A stretch of DNA of 64,000 bases, from assembly GCF_036323735.1 (NCBI RefSeq), contig NC_086025.1:106858188-106922187 (forward strand), in the 5' to 3' direction. The notes under the pieces are model-generated. The model was given only the letters and a program-made list of their open reading frames with translations, searched no databases and was not told where the DNA came from. This DNA comes from Rattus norvegicus (lineage: Eukaryota; Chordata; Mammalia; Rodentia; Muridae). Shown here piece by piece: positions 34,241 to 46,161 of the stretch (position 1 is the first letter of the stretch; each line of letters opens with the position of its first letter). Made by a program: the position numbers and the translations under genes.

Positions 34241-34779
34241 GGCAGTCTGACAGGAAGAGATGACAAGTCCGTTGGTTTGATGCTCTAGAGAAGACAGTGC
34301 TAATCTACACTGACAGACAGGACAGGTGTGCCCTGGGCCCAGGTTAAACGCTCACAGGAAAGGAAAATAGACATTTGGTGGGAGGTGGGGGGCCTAGTAG
34401 GAATGTCCACATCTTTTTTTGATGTCTACACTGATGTACATGTTTGTCCAGCATCTCTGAGACACTTAAAATGAGCACATTTTGTTACATGGAATAACCC
34501 GTTCTGACTGGGTATGGTGGCTCCTACCTAGAATTCCAATATGCAGAGCTTGATCCTGGGAATCCTGAATTCAAGACAAGCCTGGGCTGCATATCAACAA
34601 GCAATATGTTCAGGGAATTACTGTGATCAAGCCCTTGCCCAACCTTTTCAAGACCCTTGGTGTGAGCTTGAGTACCACAAACAAAAGCCTACAGAATGGT
34701 GTCATCTATACCTGCCCATCTGTTCCTGTAAGCAGATACCTCTACCCTTGCTCCATTAGCCACTACAGATAGGAGTGAG

Positions 34780-35110
34780 ATTGCTGGCCAAGATCTCCAC
34801 TCCCACCTGGGACCCCAGAAGTGGGGAGGCTGAGGCAGAAGAATTGCAGTCTGGGACGGGGAAAATAACTCAGTCAAGAGTGTTGGTCATACGCACTTGG
34901 GAACCTGAGTTTGATCCCCAGAACCATAGACATCTGTGATATTAGACCTGGGAAGACAGACAGGAGGATCTTTGAACTTGCTAGCTAAGCTGGGCTGACT
35001 GAATTCAGACCTTGTCTCAAAAATAAGGAGTAGAGAAATTGAAGAAAGCAGCTGATGTTGACCCACCAGGTTGAACACACATGTTCAGAGGCACACATGA
35101 AAAGCTGAAT
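34780..35110 (+). repeat. B1/B3-derived SINE remnants
   Basis: AGGCTGAGGCAGAAGAATTG (B1-like) is followed by a B3-like stretch with GGAACCTGAGTTTGATCCCC and CAGACCTTGTCTCAAAAATA. Confidence 0.6.
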
Positions 35111-35214
35111 CTAAAAAAGACTTCTACCAAGCAATCACCAACATGATCCCACCAACATGATCAGCCACCACCACTGAAAGAAGACATTTGTCAAGGGATT
35201 CCAGTGCAGCACTG

Positions 35215-35690
35215 TAGTGGCTATTCCTGGTTGTCAACTTGACTCTATCTGGAATGAACTACAGTCCAGAATTGGAAGGCTCACCTTTGATCCTGATCTT
35301 GAGGTGGGGAGACACAAGTTTCTGACCTGGATCTTGGTATGGAGATCTTGAGACAAAGTGCCTATGAATCCTAGGAGCTAAAGGTGAGGAGATTTCTGAG
35401 TTCAAGCTCACTTGGGACAAAGCAAGTCCCAGATCCAGGTGTGGTGGTACACACCTCTAATCTGGGACACACCTTCTGCTGGAGACTTATATAAGGACAT
35501 TGAAAGAAGAAAGAGTATCTCTTTTTCACCTGCCTGCCTGAACCACTGGACTTCCATTCACAGCTGCTGCTGATCACTGTTGGGGAGTTGGACTACAGAC
35601 TGTAAGTCATGAACCAACTCTTACTGTATAGAGACTACCCATAAGTTCTGTGACGCTGGAGAACCCTGACTAAAATAAGTAGCATATACT
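35215..35690 (+). repeat. Rodent interspersed repeat (LTR- or hAT-like, unassigned)
   Basis: It starts near GGTTGTCAACTTGACTCTAT and contains GAATGAACTACAGTCCAGAA, a B1-like insert (GGTGTGGTGGTACACACCTC) and a TATATAAGGA box, ending near CCCTGACTAAAATAAG. I recognise it as a rodent repeat but cannot name the family with certainty. Confidence 0.55.
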
Positions 35691-35959
35691 TTTAAATTCC
35701 TGTATGCATTCTTTTTTTCCATTTGTTTGTGGATTTGTTAGTTTGTTTTTGAGAGAGATTCCTGAAAATCATCCAGGTAGGTCTTGAACTCCTGTGCTCA
35801 GGGGGTCATCTGTCCTTAGCCTCCTGAGCATTAGAGCTACAAGCAGCACCACCACACCCACCTAGTAAGAATGGTGGCAGAATGTGTCATGTCTGTGGTT
35901 TCAAACTCTATTATACAGCAACAATAACCATAAAGATAAGTGATAAAGAAAAACAGCCT

Positions 35960-36071
35960 AGCCAAATGTGATGGCTTCTGTCTATAATCTCAGCCCTAAA
36001 GAGGCTGAGGCAGGAGGATTGCCAATAATTCAAGGTAAGTTTAGGCTACACAGTGAGACCCTAACTTCCAA

Positions 36072-36114
<43 letters not shown>

Positions 36115-36120
36115 ATAGAT
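35960..36120 (+). repeat. B1-related SINE with (CTAA)n tail
   Basis: GCCAAATGTGATGGCTTCTG, GAGGCTGAGGCAGGAGGATT and CAGTGAGACCCTAACTTC, then a pure ACTA run at 36,075-36,113. Confidence 0.8.
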
Positions 36121-36153
36121 ACATTTTATTTTAAAAGCAACACTTTAATTCTT

Positions 36154-36252
36154 TTTTTTTTTTTTTGGTTCTTTTTTTCGGAGCTGGGGACCGAACCCAG
36201 GGCCTTGCGCTTCCTAGGTAAGCGCTCTACCACTGAGCTAAATCCCCAGTCC
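36154..36252 (-). repeat. ID SINE with perfect target-site duplication
   Basis: Reverse ID (T-run, GGTTCTTTTTTTCGGAGCTG, CTGAGCTAAATCCCCAGTCC). The 16-bp duplicate CAACACTTTAATTCTT flanks it at 36,138-36,153 and 36,253-36,268. Confidence 0.97.
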
Positions 36253-36367
36253 CAACACTTTAATTCTTAATGGGCACCGAACACTATGGGCACGGAACAT
36301 TTTAGTTATATTCCGATGATGGTGTTCCAGAGATCTTATACATAACCTGGTCAGGTTTCAAACTGGC

Positions 36368-36381
36368 CTTTGTTGTTGCTG

Positions 36382-36413
<32 letters not shown>

Positions 36414-36590
36414 GGTGGTGGTGGTGGTGGTGGTGGTGGTTTTATTTTTCAAGACATGGTTTCTCTGCGTAGCCCTGGCTGTCCTGGAACTCACTATGTA
36501 GACTAGAGTGGCCTTGAACCTAGAGAGCCATCTGCCTCTGCCTCTGCCTCCAAGTTCTTGGATTAAAGGCATGCACTACCACCCAACCAG
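36368..36590 (-). repeat. (GTT)n-(GGT)n microsatellite plus B1 SINE, reverse
   Basis: GTTGTTGTTGTT passes into about 14 GGT units at 36,399-36,440, then B1 (CAAGACATGGTTTCTCTGCG, GGATTAAAGGCATGCACTAC). The trinucleotide runs are the mutated A-tail of the B1. Confidence 0.92.
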
Positions 36591-36844
36591 GCTTCAAACT
36601 CTTCATGTGACTGAAGATGACCTAGAATGTCTAATCTTCCTGCTTCTACCTCTAGGGCCTTCATACGCTTTAGAAGTTAATATTTGTTTTTATTTTGTGT
36701 ATGTGTTCATGTCTGAGTGCACATGTGTGCAGGGGGAGTTTAGGTAAAAGCCAAAGGTCAATATTGTGTGTTCATGGCTTTGTCTTATTTCTCTTTTGTT
36801 CTGTTTTGGTTTTGTTGTTTTGAGACAAAGTCTTGCTACATAGT

Positions 36845-37455
36845 TATGGTGGTTTGAATGAAAATACCCCACAAAAGGCACATGTATTAGAATGTTTAGT
36901 CACCACTGAGTGTAACTATTTGAAAATTAAAGATTAAGGATTAAAGAATTAAGAGATGTAACTTTGCCAGATAGTTATATTGGTGGTGGTTCATGCCTTT
37001 AATCTCAGCACTTGGGAGGCAGAGGCAGGTGGATGTCTGTGAGTTCCAAGACAGCCTGGTGTACAGAGGGACTTCCAGGACAACCAAAGCTATATAGAGA
37101 AACCCTTTCTCAAAAACAAAAGAAAACAAGACCAAAAAACCACACAAACAAGAGATTTGGTCTTGTCAGTGGGAGCAGACACTTTTCAGTTTTGAAAAAT
37201 CCCACACCAAGCCCAGTTTCTCCTCCCCCTTTCCCTCTCCCCCCCACCCTCTCCCCCTGCCTCTTCCCCTCTACTACCTGTTGGTTAAACTGTAAAGCCC
37301 TCAACTACTCCATAGCATCATGCTTGCATGCTTCCCACCATGATCTTGTTGTACTAATCTTCTAACACTGTGAGTAAGTCTCCAATTAAATGCTTTCTCT
37401 TTTGAGTTGCCTTGGTTATGGTGTCTCCTCCCTACAATGGGACAGTGACTAAGAC
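36845..37455 (-). repeat. Rodent hAT-like element split by a B1
   Basis: The sequence from GTTATGGTGGTTTGAATGAA to CAGTGACTAAGACA carries the pattern of a common rodent repeat. A forward B1 (36,975-37,115, GGGAGGCAGAGGCAGGTGGA) interrupts it. Its right terminus is the reverse complement type of the heads at 40,185 and 47,480. Confidence 0.65.
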
Positions 37456-37548
37456 AGCCTTAGCTGGGATCTGCATGCAATTCACTATATAGACCAGGCT
37501 GACCTCAAACAGAGAGATCAGCTTGCCCCTGATAAAAGGCATGTTTAG

Positions 37549-37604
37549 CGCTCTCTCTGTCTCTGTCTCTGTCTCTGTCCTCTGTCTCTCTGTCTCTGTC
37601 TCTG

Positions 37605-37678
<74 letters not shown>

Positions 37679-37681
37679 TGC
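37549..37681. repeat. (CTGTCT)n-(CT)n-(GT)n composite microsatellite
   Basis: CTCTGTCTCTGTCT units pass into pure CT (37,620-37,660) and then GT (37,661-37,680). A reverse B3-like remnant follows (CAGATCGCCAGGCTTTTTGG). Confidence 0.93.
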
Positions 37682-38249
37682 TCAACTTTGTGGGTCCTGG
37701 GGTCTAACTCAGATCGCCAGGCTTTTTGGAGAGCACCTTTACCCACTGATCTATTTGCCAGGCCTCCTATTTGAGGTTTTTGAGTCTGGGTCTCATACAA
37801 CCCACTCTGGCCTGGAACTCCTTATGTATCTAAAAATGACCTCGAGTTGACCCACCTGCCTCTACTGTCCTAGAAGCAGAGACTGCAGGCCTACATCACC
37901 ACGCCCATGTGTTCTCAGTGGACTGAGAGAACATACCGAAAACTCTCAAAAGTTACATCTTCATGTTTAATTCATTGCTTATAAATGCTGAAATCTCTAG
38001 CAGCTGTTGAAGTTAAAAACATTAACTTACTTGAACACATAGTTTTGAGACTTTCTAACAAGTTTCATTGTCAGTGATGTCAAACCAACCTTCATGTACT
38101 GGACCTTCAGTGTTGGTTAGGGTGGCACAGGAGTGAAGAAGGGCCTTGTCGGTATTTCACATGCATGTGCATGTATAGGATTACAAATTCCATTTTAATA
38201 AGTGAATAACTTTTAGACAAATAAAAGGGTGTTTTTTGAGGCAAGGTCT

Positions 38250-38345
38250 TAAGTCTTGGCACCCATTATGTAGACAATAGAGATCCCTCTGCCTTCTTGG
38301 TTCTAGAATTAAAGGCAGGTGTGTGCCCCCATGCCTGGAAATATA
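38250..38345 (-). repeat. B1-related SINE remnant, reverse
   Basis: GCAAGGTCTTAAGTCTTGGC and AGAATTAAAGGCAGGTGTGT. Confidence 0.55.
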
Positions 38346-38577
38346 CCAGTTTTGCATATTTGTAATATTCTGATCAGTAATCTTTTAAATTTTTTTAATT
38401 TATTTATTTTGTTTATATGTGTGTAAGTTTGTGCGTGTCATGGTGGTTATGGAGGACAAAGGACAACTTGTGGGACTTAGTTCTCCTGCCACTAAGTGAG
38501 ATCCAAGAATCAGAATGTTGTCCTCAGGCTTGGTGTCAAACACCTATACATGCTGAACCCTCCTGCAGGCTTGGGAT

Positions 38578-38920
38578 GGTTAGTTTTGATTGACAACTAC
38601 TTGATTACTTGTTAGAGAAGCTCACCTCTGAGTATGTGTGTTTGTGTTACCAGAGATTAGATCTGCCCTGATCCGTGCTTTAATCCACTGAGAGACTGAA
38701 AATGTGAACAGGCTGTTAGGAGGTGGTGGAATCATGGGAGGTGGGGCTGGCTAGAGAAAGCTATGCTCAATCCCCTTCCTGACACCACTCTGTCTTTCCT
38801 GACCACCATAGGGTGAAAAACTCAACTCCACCACATGCTCTCAGGGCCACGATGGTCACCTTCAGCACAGGCAGGGACAATCCAACCAACAAGGGTCTAG
38901 GAATAAATGTAAACCAAAAT
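38578..38920 (+). repeat. Rodent interspersed repeat (hAT-like head, unassigned)
   Basis: TGGTTAGTTTTGATTGACAA start, AGATCTGCCCTGATCCGTGC and GAATCATGGGAGGTGGGGCT inside. A related head is at 41,932. Confidence 0.45.
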
Positions 38921-39319
38921 AAGTTCTTTTTCAAACTGTTTCAGGTATTTGTCACAGACACAAAATGTCTTGGCAGACATACACACACATGGAATTGTCC
39001 AAGGACAAAAGACAAATAGTTCCATTAATTACAAACAAGTCCCAGACCAAGGCACAGGCAAGGAGAGTCCCAGAGCATCAGAGGGGCTGAGACCTCATCA
39101 GTAGGAGAAAGCTTGTCTTCAGTGTTTCATTGGTGGAAAAGAAGCCAACTTTGTTTAGAGGGAAGTTCCTGTTTGGGGAAGCAAAGACACAGAGACTGGC
39201 TCAGTGGCTACCTTTCTGTTTCTCCAAGGACAACTAAAAGCAGGCCTGGACACTCAGTACAGAGCCATATCAGCCTAGGAACAAGGAACAGGGATGTAGG
39301 AAAGGGGTGAGACCCACAA

Positions 39320-39660
39320 GAAGTACCTGTGGGGCAGGGGAGATACTCAGTGGGTAAAGAGTCTGCCATGCAAGCTCGAAGAACTGAGTTCAATCCCCAG
39401 GACCCACTTTAAAGCCAGTTGTGACAGCTTACACCTGAAGAGGCAAACACAGACAGGTCTCTGGAATTCTGTCAGCCAGCCTAAGTGAACCAGTGAGCTA
39501 CAAGTTCATAAAGAGGCAGTTTCAAAGAATAAAGTAGAGAGTGACAGAAGACACCTGATGCTTAGATTGACAAGGTCCCATGCACACACATGCATGTGTA
39601 CCTACACCCATACATCACAGTCATACAACACACATACACAAATAAATAAAAATAGATGAG
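39320..39660 (+). repeat. B3/B4-type SINE remnants
   Basis: GGGGAGATACTCAGTGGGTA and TTCAATCCCCAGGACCCACT, with a CA-rich AATAAATAAAAATAG tail. Confidence 0.7.
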
Positions 39661-39869
39661 CTCAGTCTAACTCCCGGATGTACCTGCTCCTGGTTAGAAG
39701 AGCTCAGAGTCTCTGGAACTCATGATAAATATCCGAGCCATGTGGGTCCCACAGTCCTTGCCACACTCAGCTCTGTCACTATCCAGAAGGGTCAAGGATG
39801 CCAGAGACAGGTGTCCAGGGCTAATTCACAAAAGTATATAAAGAGCATCTCAGATTTTTCTTTTGTTTT

Positions 39870-40010
39870 ATTTTTGGTTTTTCCAAGCAGGGTTTCTCTG
39901 TGTAGCCCTAGCTGTCCTTGAGCTCACTTTGGAGCCTATATTGTCTTGAACTCCGGGATCTACCTACCTCTGCCTCTCAAGTGCTGGGATTTTCAAGGCA
40001 TGCAACACAA
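39870..40010 (-). repeat. B1 SINE, reverse
   Basis: CAGGGTTTCTCTGTGTAGCC, CTCTGCCTCTCAAGTGCTGG. Confidence 0.92.
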
Positions 40011-40179
40011 ATCTCAGGTTTACGAAAAGCAGAAGTCAAAGCATGGTGGTCTCACTGCTCTGTGACCCTAGGCGCACGGTGCAGGCCAGTGTTCTGTTAC
40101 TCCAGAGGCTGGAGGAATCGGCTGAGCCTAGGAGGTCCAACCAACCTCAGCAGCATAGCCAGACCTTGTCTCAGGTCTT

Positions 40180-40870
40180 AACTAGGGGTTCTGTTGCTGT
40201 GGCAAAAAGCACCATGACCAAAAGCAACTCAGAGAGGAAAGGGCTTAGCCTCATTCCCATTACCACACCACAGTCTATCATCAAAGGGAGCCAGGGAAGG
40301 AGTTTAAAATAGGAACCTGGAGTCAGGAGCAGAAGCCATGGCGGAATACTGCTCCCAGGCTTGTTCTTCATACCTTTCTCTGCCTTTTATTCTTACAGGA
40401 TCATCTAGCCCACCAGCCAGGGCCCTAGCACATCATCAATCAAGAAAATGCACCACAGGCTAGCCCTCAGGCCAATCTGTTTGGGGCATTTCATCAGCTG
40501 AGATTCTCACTTCCCAAGTGAGTGGGAAGCTCAGTGGTCAGGCTTAAAGGGTTTCCATAACTGCATTCTCTCAGGTTTTTCCTTCCTAGCTGCAGGGAGG
40601 TCACTCTCCTGAGCTAGTTGACTTTCACTCAGTTACTGGGACAACTACAGTGACCAAGAGCAACTTAGGGGAGGAAAGGGTCTGTTTCAGTTCTACAGCC
40701 CACTTTGGAGGGATGTCAGGGCAGGAACTCAAGCAGGAACCGTGAAGGAACACTGCTCATCGGCTCCCTTGCAGATCCAGGCTTAGCTAGCCTTCTTAGG
40801 TAACCGCCCAGGGAAAGGTGTTTTCCACAGTGGGGCAAGCCTTTCTATATCCATTATCAAATATTTCCAT
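40180..40870 (+). repeat. Two rodent hAT-like element copies in tandem
   Basis: The first copy has GGGGTTCTGTTGCTGTGGCA and ACCATGACCAAAAGCAACTC. The second starts near 40,618 with GGACAACTACAGTGACCAAG and contains GGCAGGAACTCAAGCAGGAA (within 40,715-40,745 area). Confidence 0.6.
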
Positions 40871-40949
40871 ATATACACATAGACCATATGTTCTGGAAAC
40901 CCCTCCATTGAAATCCCCTTCTCTGGTGACTGCAGGCTGTGCTAAGCTG

Positions 40950-41925
40950 ACCGTTAAAACTAAGGTTATTGCAACCATAAGCTGTGAATTCAGCCTATGT
41001 TCCATGAATGTAACAGGCAGGACTGAAGGTAAATGACCTGCAACCCCTTCAGAATGGAAGCCCCAGAAGAAAAGACACTCTGGGCCAGCAGAAGCTTGAC
41101 CTGACAGTTCAAAGTCTCTCCAGTGCAGTCAGAAGCCAGGCTGTTCCACAAGCAGTGTGGCTACCATCCCTACTGCAAATAGCCACTATGGCTGTCTTGT
41201 TTTCAGCAGACACTCCCTCTAATGACTGGAGATAACTCGAGGACCCGTTTTGCTGTGTCATGCTGCCACTGAAGTCATCTCTAGGTACCAATGCATCGGT
41301 TCAGAAAACTAGCCTCTAGATCCACTCAGTTTGGTTTGCAGCGCAAAGCCACAATAAGCACAGCTGTCTCCATAAATGTGTATTTAGGAGCACACTCTTA
41401 AACATGCTCGGTTGTAGCTGAAAGGTACATCAGCACAAGAATCTGCCCCTGAAGGTACCCGATTGCCTTGCTTAGTTACCAATACACACATGGAGGGAGG
41501 GGACTTACAACCAAACACTGCCTTCAAGAGTGTGGAGAAATAAGATCAAGAGGAAGGTGGGACACCACTCAGGAGTGAAGATGCTGCCTGGAGGTAAAGG
41601 CAGCTGCTTTGCCCTTGGCCTGGAGCCAAGAGCCAACTGCTCCCACTCTGAGTGTCTACTTAGTTGCTATCCCTAACTGGGCCCTCTGCAGGACCACCCA
41701 ATGCCAGCATCTTCTAGCAAAGCAGGTAACCACGTATCCTCCTCCTTTCTCACTGCAGTCACATGTGCTGCTCTTGGTGACATAACTAGGCTGTCAGAAG
41801 CTCCCAAGTGTAGCCAGTGCTTAGGTGAGTCATTTGGAGGGTCAGAAATTAATGGGCAAACACTTCTTGGGAGTGAGAAGACTGAACTCTCTCTGGGCTC
41901 TTCACAATGCAGGGAAGTTAGCCCC
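40950..41925. other. Intergenic sequence, nothing recognised
   Basis: No coding pattern, SINE or tandem repeat recognised. Confidence 0.4.
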
Positions 41926-42334
41926 TATGATGGTTAAGATTGTCAACCTGACAGAATCTAGAACCTAGTATCCTAGTTACTTGTCTGCAGAGAGAATATC
42001 TTGCATATAGTATGGATGTATCACCTGCCAATTAAAAAAATGTATGGCCTATGGTTTAGGTGGGAAATAGAGGTAGGACATCTGACAGAGAGAAAGGATT
42101 CTGGAAGAGAGCCAGGTGGGAGATTTCGCGGGGAAGATATGATGAGATGAATGATACCTGAGCACAGGTAGCCAGCCACAGGCAGAATAAATGGGATGTT
42201 TTAAGTTATATCTAGTTAGAGAAGAGCCTAGCTATATGGTCAAGGTATTTGTTGTCTGAGTCAAGGTATATTATGAGTCTGAGTGTTATTTCTGGGAGCA
42301 TGGGGCTAGGAGGAAGAACCAAGGCTTAACTTTA

Positions 42335-42385
42335 CATTAACGTTTACATTAACATTAAATTTACATTAACATTAACATTACTAGA
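42335..42385. repeat. (ACATTA)n short tandem run
   Basis: Interrupted TTTACATTAACATTAA units, about eight repeats, inside the repeat-poor stretch upstream of Chrac1. Confidence 0.8.
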
Positions 42386-42389
42386 ACAC

Positions 42390-43680
42390 AACCAAACGGA
42401 ATCAAAGTTTGATACCATCAGTGGAAGAGAAGCATTCCAGTGTTCAGATGGGTGTGTGTCTGTGTGCCAACCCTCCCACTCATGCTGGGGAGGGAGTGGG
42501 GTTAGTGGCACCCCAGCTTCCTAAAACAGACCTTTTCTTGTCTGCCTCACTTGTGTGACAGGTAGCAAGTAAGAGACAGACAAAACTCATCTTGTTCTAG
42601 TGGCTTTCCTTTGCTTCAGATCTGAGAACAAATACCACTTTTCAGAGGCCAGCCTATCACACAGGATGACACTTCCCATTGGAAATGATATTCTTTCTCA
42701 GTACATCTGGGTGAACATAGTCTTGAAGGCAGGCAGCATGGCTACCTTGCTCACTGACTGTGCCTCTTTAAGCCTGACACTAACACTGAGCATGCGTTCT
42801 ACATCTATGGTCTTAACCAACCTGAGATACAAAGTATCCAGGAAGAGAAATCGTCCCTGCTGATTGGACATGTAGAAATCTCTTATCACTGTTCCCTAAC
42901 AGTCCAGCAACTATTCAGATGGCATTCACAAAGTACTTATCAAGGGTACCCAGATGTAGGCCTTATATGAGAATGTGCCTAGGCTCTATGCAGCTACCTT
43001 ATGCATTTAAAACACTTAAGCATGTACAATTTCAGTATGTGTGGGGATCTTAGAACCAATCCCCCATAGATACCGGGGGACAGTTGTATTTTATTATTGG
43101 ACTAGGATACACTATGGTAAAGAAAGCTGAAACCAAATGTGATCCAACCTCTAACATTCTGCCAGCCTCCAACTATATTTAGTGCCAATTTACGAGTTTT
43201 TGACCTCTTCAGACTGCATTAACTTTATTTTCCCAAGTTCACTCCACGAATTTCATGTAGGTAGAATTTCAGTCTGGTAGTGTCATCTGCCATGGTGTCC
43301 CACTTTCTGATATTCTTCGACACTGCCCTCTGGACCACTACTTGATAGGATGTTTCTAATCGTCTTCATTCTACCTTGTCTCTGCATTCTATTCCTTAAG
43401 ACACGGTCCATCTTCTTCAACAAGAGCTTGTGGGGCTAAACTGGCCTAGAACTCTTGGTGATTCTTTTGGTTTTGTGGTGGGACTACAGAAGACTCAAGG
43501 ACCATTTAGTTCACCTGCCTGCTTAAGAGGTTAATCCCCATAAGCTTCAAGACATGGGTAGGGTTGCCTTTTCTCCCTATTCCCCTGGCCAAACTGTTTG
43601 ACAATAAGAGTGTGGCTCATGCTTGCTGGCTCCCTCCAGAACATGACCTCATAAGACATTTCTTTTATTTTTTTCAGCTT
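42390..43680. other. Intergenic sequence upstream of Chrac1
   Basis: Mostly unique; no exon seen on either strand and no clear SINE. Composition changes sharply at the Chrac1 promoter. Confidence 0.4.
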
Positions 43681-43689
43681 TTGAAAGGG

Positions 43690-43877
43690 CAGGTCTGTGC
43701 AGCTCGGGTCTTCCCGAAGTACTAAGACGCTTGAAAGCGCTTCTTCCGGGAGATTGCCGCAGCGTTTCCGAGGGGTTTTTCCTGGGCGCTGTCTCCCAGG
43801 CTTTCAGGCCACCGCGCTACACGGAGTCTGCGCAGGCGCGGCCGCGCGGGGCATCACGGGCCGCCCGGACGCGGAAG
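43690..43877 (+). promoter_or_regulatory. Chrac1: Chrac1 GC-rich promoter / 5'UTR with NRF1, ETS and YY1-type motifs
   Basis: Composition shifts abruptly from AT-rich to GC- and CpG-rich at about 43,690. TGCGCAGGCGC at 43,829-43,839 is an NRF1-like site, CTTCCGGG near 43,743 is an ETS-type site, and the start codon is embedded in AAGATGGCGG (43,875-43,884), the classic YY1 element of TATA-less promoters overlapping the ATG. No TATA box is seen. These motifs indicate a ubiquitously active housekeeping promoter with dispersed starts. Confidence 0.7.
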
Positions 43878-44024
43878 ATGGCGGACTCGGTCGTGGGTAA
43901 GGACAAGTGCGGGGAACAGCGGCTCGTGTCGCTGCCCCTGTCCCGCATCCGAGTCATCATGAAGAGCTCTCCTGAGGTGTCGAGCATCAACCAGGAGGCA
44001 CTAGTGCTCACGGCCAAGGCCACG
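43878..44024 (+). CDS. Chrac1: Chrac1 coding exon 1, residues 1-49
   Basis: ATG at 43,878 has a strong context (A at -3, G at +4). The exon encodes Met-Ala-Asp-Ser-Val-Val-Gly-Lys-Asp-Lys and the first part of the histone fold: Leu-Pro-Leu-Ser-Arg-Ile-Arg-Val-Ile-Met-Lys-Ser, then Val-Leu-Thr-Ala-Lys-Ala-Thr. It ends at ACG|GTGAGC in phase 0. The frame stays open upstream to about 43,731 but has no in-frame ATG there, so this start is the right one. CHRAC1 pairs with POLE3 (CHRAC-17) as an H2A/H2B-like dimer and helps ACF1-SNF2H slide nucleosomes in the nucleus. Confidence 0.97.
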
Positions 44025-44846
44025 GTGAGCGGCCAGCGGGGCGACGAGAGGGGCGGGCACGGGCACCAACCGCCCCTTGGGCTCCGCACACTCCTAGCCT
44101 TTGGTTGCCCTGCGGGAGCCGGGAGTCTTGGTCTCTCCCTGCGCCTGCGCATTACACACCCACTCTCCCGTGGTCTTAGCTCCGCCCACTGCGCCGCTCC
44201 CGCTGTCCTTTGCGCTGCTTTTGCTCTGCATCACTTCGCTCCCAGCGTTCTCTGCGTTCCGCCTACCGCGTCACTCCCGCCCTGCTTCGCACGCGTGAGG
44301 AGCTAAGTGCGGCTGCGCGAGTTGACCAGTGAGGAGGGCGTACTGTCTACTTCTTTTCTGTCGCTGACTTCCCGCAGAGTGATGCGAGGGTTCTCGAAGC
44401 ATCCAGGACAGCTTGCAAGGATGTCTAGGGCTCTTCAGCCCTCAGGACTCTGGAGGTAGTCAGGTTTTAAGCAGACAACCGCTGGTCACAAGTTAGACTC
44501 TAGAGACAAATTATAACTGCACACCCCCCTCCAAACACATCACTTTGTTTCCTTATTTTTATATTTCAAGTCAGCTCTCAGTATTTCTCCTTACCTTGGA
44601 ACCCTGTAGGCCAGGATTACCTCAAACTCAATCTGCTTGCCTCAGCCTACCAAGTGCTGCTGGAACCATACTCTGCTACCCTGGTCTTGGCCCTTCTGAG
44701 TACTGGGATGAGAATTTCCTGACACCACTCCTGGTTTAAAGTTTGGTCTTGTTTGTGGTAGACCGAGAACCTTACTGTTCTGAGACCCGACATGATTACT
44801 GTCTCTACATTCTTTTCCAGTCTCTGCTTCTAGAACATCAGTGCGT

Positions 44847-44900
44847 AGTATCTTTTACAATATTTTATAATATTGTAAAATTGTAATATTGTAAAATACT
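44847..44900. repeat. AT-rich inverted repeat in Chrac1 intron 1
   Basis: AGTATCTTTTACAATATT (44,847-44,864) pairs with AATATTGTAAAATACT (44,885-44,900), with one bulge. The internal TATTTTATAATATTGTAAAA provides competing pairings. It could form a hairpin in the pre-mRNA or a cruciform in DNA. Confidence 0.85.
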
Positions 44901-45444
44901 ACAAAAGAAATACAAATCTTGTGACTACAACTGTCAACCTTAAGTTAGAGCCTGACAAAATACAGTTCCCCAGTTTCCTTGCATTGGTCCTCCAAAGCCA
45001 AATACAATGTTAGGATAACAGCCCCTTTTAGACAGTGGTGCATATTTACACGTAAACTGTACATGTCTCATTTCTAAGTCATCTCAGGATCATGGGATCA
45101 GGATTATTTGTGTGGTGCTGGGATTCACATTCTTTTGTAGGATTCTAGTGTTAGGACCTAAGCACTATGCAGACAGTTCTCTGATCACTTATTAGCTGAA
45201 ATAATACTAAACCTTGGGGAAGGCTCAGTTTTACTTTCTGAGCATTGGGATCTCGTTAGTTCCACACCTAGAAGGTACTTGGGCAAAATGAGATGTCACC
45301 TTTCAGCCTGAGGTTGTTGGTTTTTATTATAGTTGTGAGTGAACAACTGACAAGGGATTCAAGTAGGCTGAAAATGTGTTCCTAAGACAGATAGGTGGCA
45401 GCTCACATCTGTAATAAAATCCTTTGCAAGCCAGATATAATTTG

Positions 45445-45600
45445 GTTGGTTGGTTTTCCTTTTATGGAGACATGGTTTCTCTGTGTAGCTCTGAGTGTCC
45501 TGGCACTCTGTAGACTAGGTTAGCCTTGAACACAGAGATAGGTCTGCCACTGCCCCTCAAGTGCTGGGATTAAAGGTATGTGCCACCATGCTCAGATAAC
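45445..45600 (-). repeat. B1 SINE, reverse
   Basis: GAGACATGGTTTCTCTGTGT, CAAGTGCTGGGATTAAAGGT. Located in Chrac1 intron 1. Confidence 0.93.
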
Positions 45601-45654
45601 GTTTTTGAATGGTCTTTTACTCCGTTTTGTGTAGGCTGGTAACACCTCCTTATA

Positions 45655-45800
45655 ACCCCTCCCCCATCCTTTTCAGACAACAGCTCGTGTAGCCCAGGCT
45701 GGCCTTGAACTTGATATATAGCCAGAGCTGCCTTTGATTTCCTGTGCCTCCTACCTCTGCCTAAATGCTGATAAGTATATACCACAGCACCCCCCAAAAC
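45655..45800 (-). repeat. B1-related SINE, reverse (diverged)
   Basis: AGCCCAGGCTGGCCTTGAAC and CCTACCTCTGCCTAAATGCT. Chrac1 intron 1. Confidence 0.75.
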
Positions 45801-46034
45801 CACTTGTAAAATATTTTTCATATTTTTACAGTCATTTGTAAATATTTATATTATACACTTCAGCTCAGCTGGGAAATGCCTGCTGCTTCCTGACTGACAC
45901 TCTTGCTTCCTTTCTGATTTCATGTTTCTGTCTCCTGTAAATTAATTCCCTGTCATTTAATTGAGGAACCAAGATAATGTGAAGTATTAATGGAATTTTA
46001 AGGTTGTAAACTGTGTGATTTCTTGTTGGTTTAG

Positions 46035-46161
46035 GAGCTCTTTGTTCAGTATCTAGCCACCTGTTCCTACAGACACGGCAGTGGCAAAGCCAAGAAAGCG
46101 CTGACATACAGTGACTTAGCCAGCGCTGCCGAGGATTCAGAGACACTTCAGTTTCTCGCAG
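46035..46161 (+). CDS. Chrac1: Chrac1 coding exon 2, residues 50-92
   Basis: The acceptor TTGGTTTAG (to 46,034) precedes 127 nt encoding Glu-Leu-Phe-Val-Gln-Tyr-Leu-Ala-Thr and then Leu-Thr-Tyr-Ser-Asp-Leu-Ala, the central long helix and following strand of the histone fold. It ends Gln-Phe-Leu-Ala before the donor G|GTACTT in phase 1. The central helix Glu-Leu-Phe is the region that packs against the POLE3 partner in this family. No frameshift or stop is present. Confidence 0.96.

Noticed and set aside
37432..37800. Thr/Glu/Arg repeat ORFs
   Set aside because: Translations of (CTGTCT)n and (CT)n microsatellites.
43731..43877. Upstream extension of the Chrac1 frame
   Set aside because: The frame is open but contains no ATG before 43,878. 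The family N-terminus (Met-Ala-Asp) starts at 43,878.
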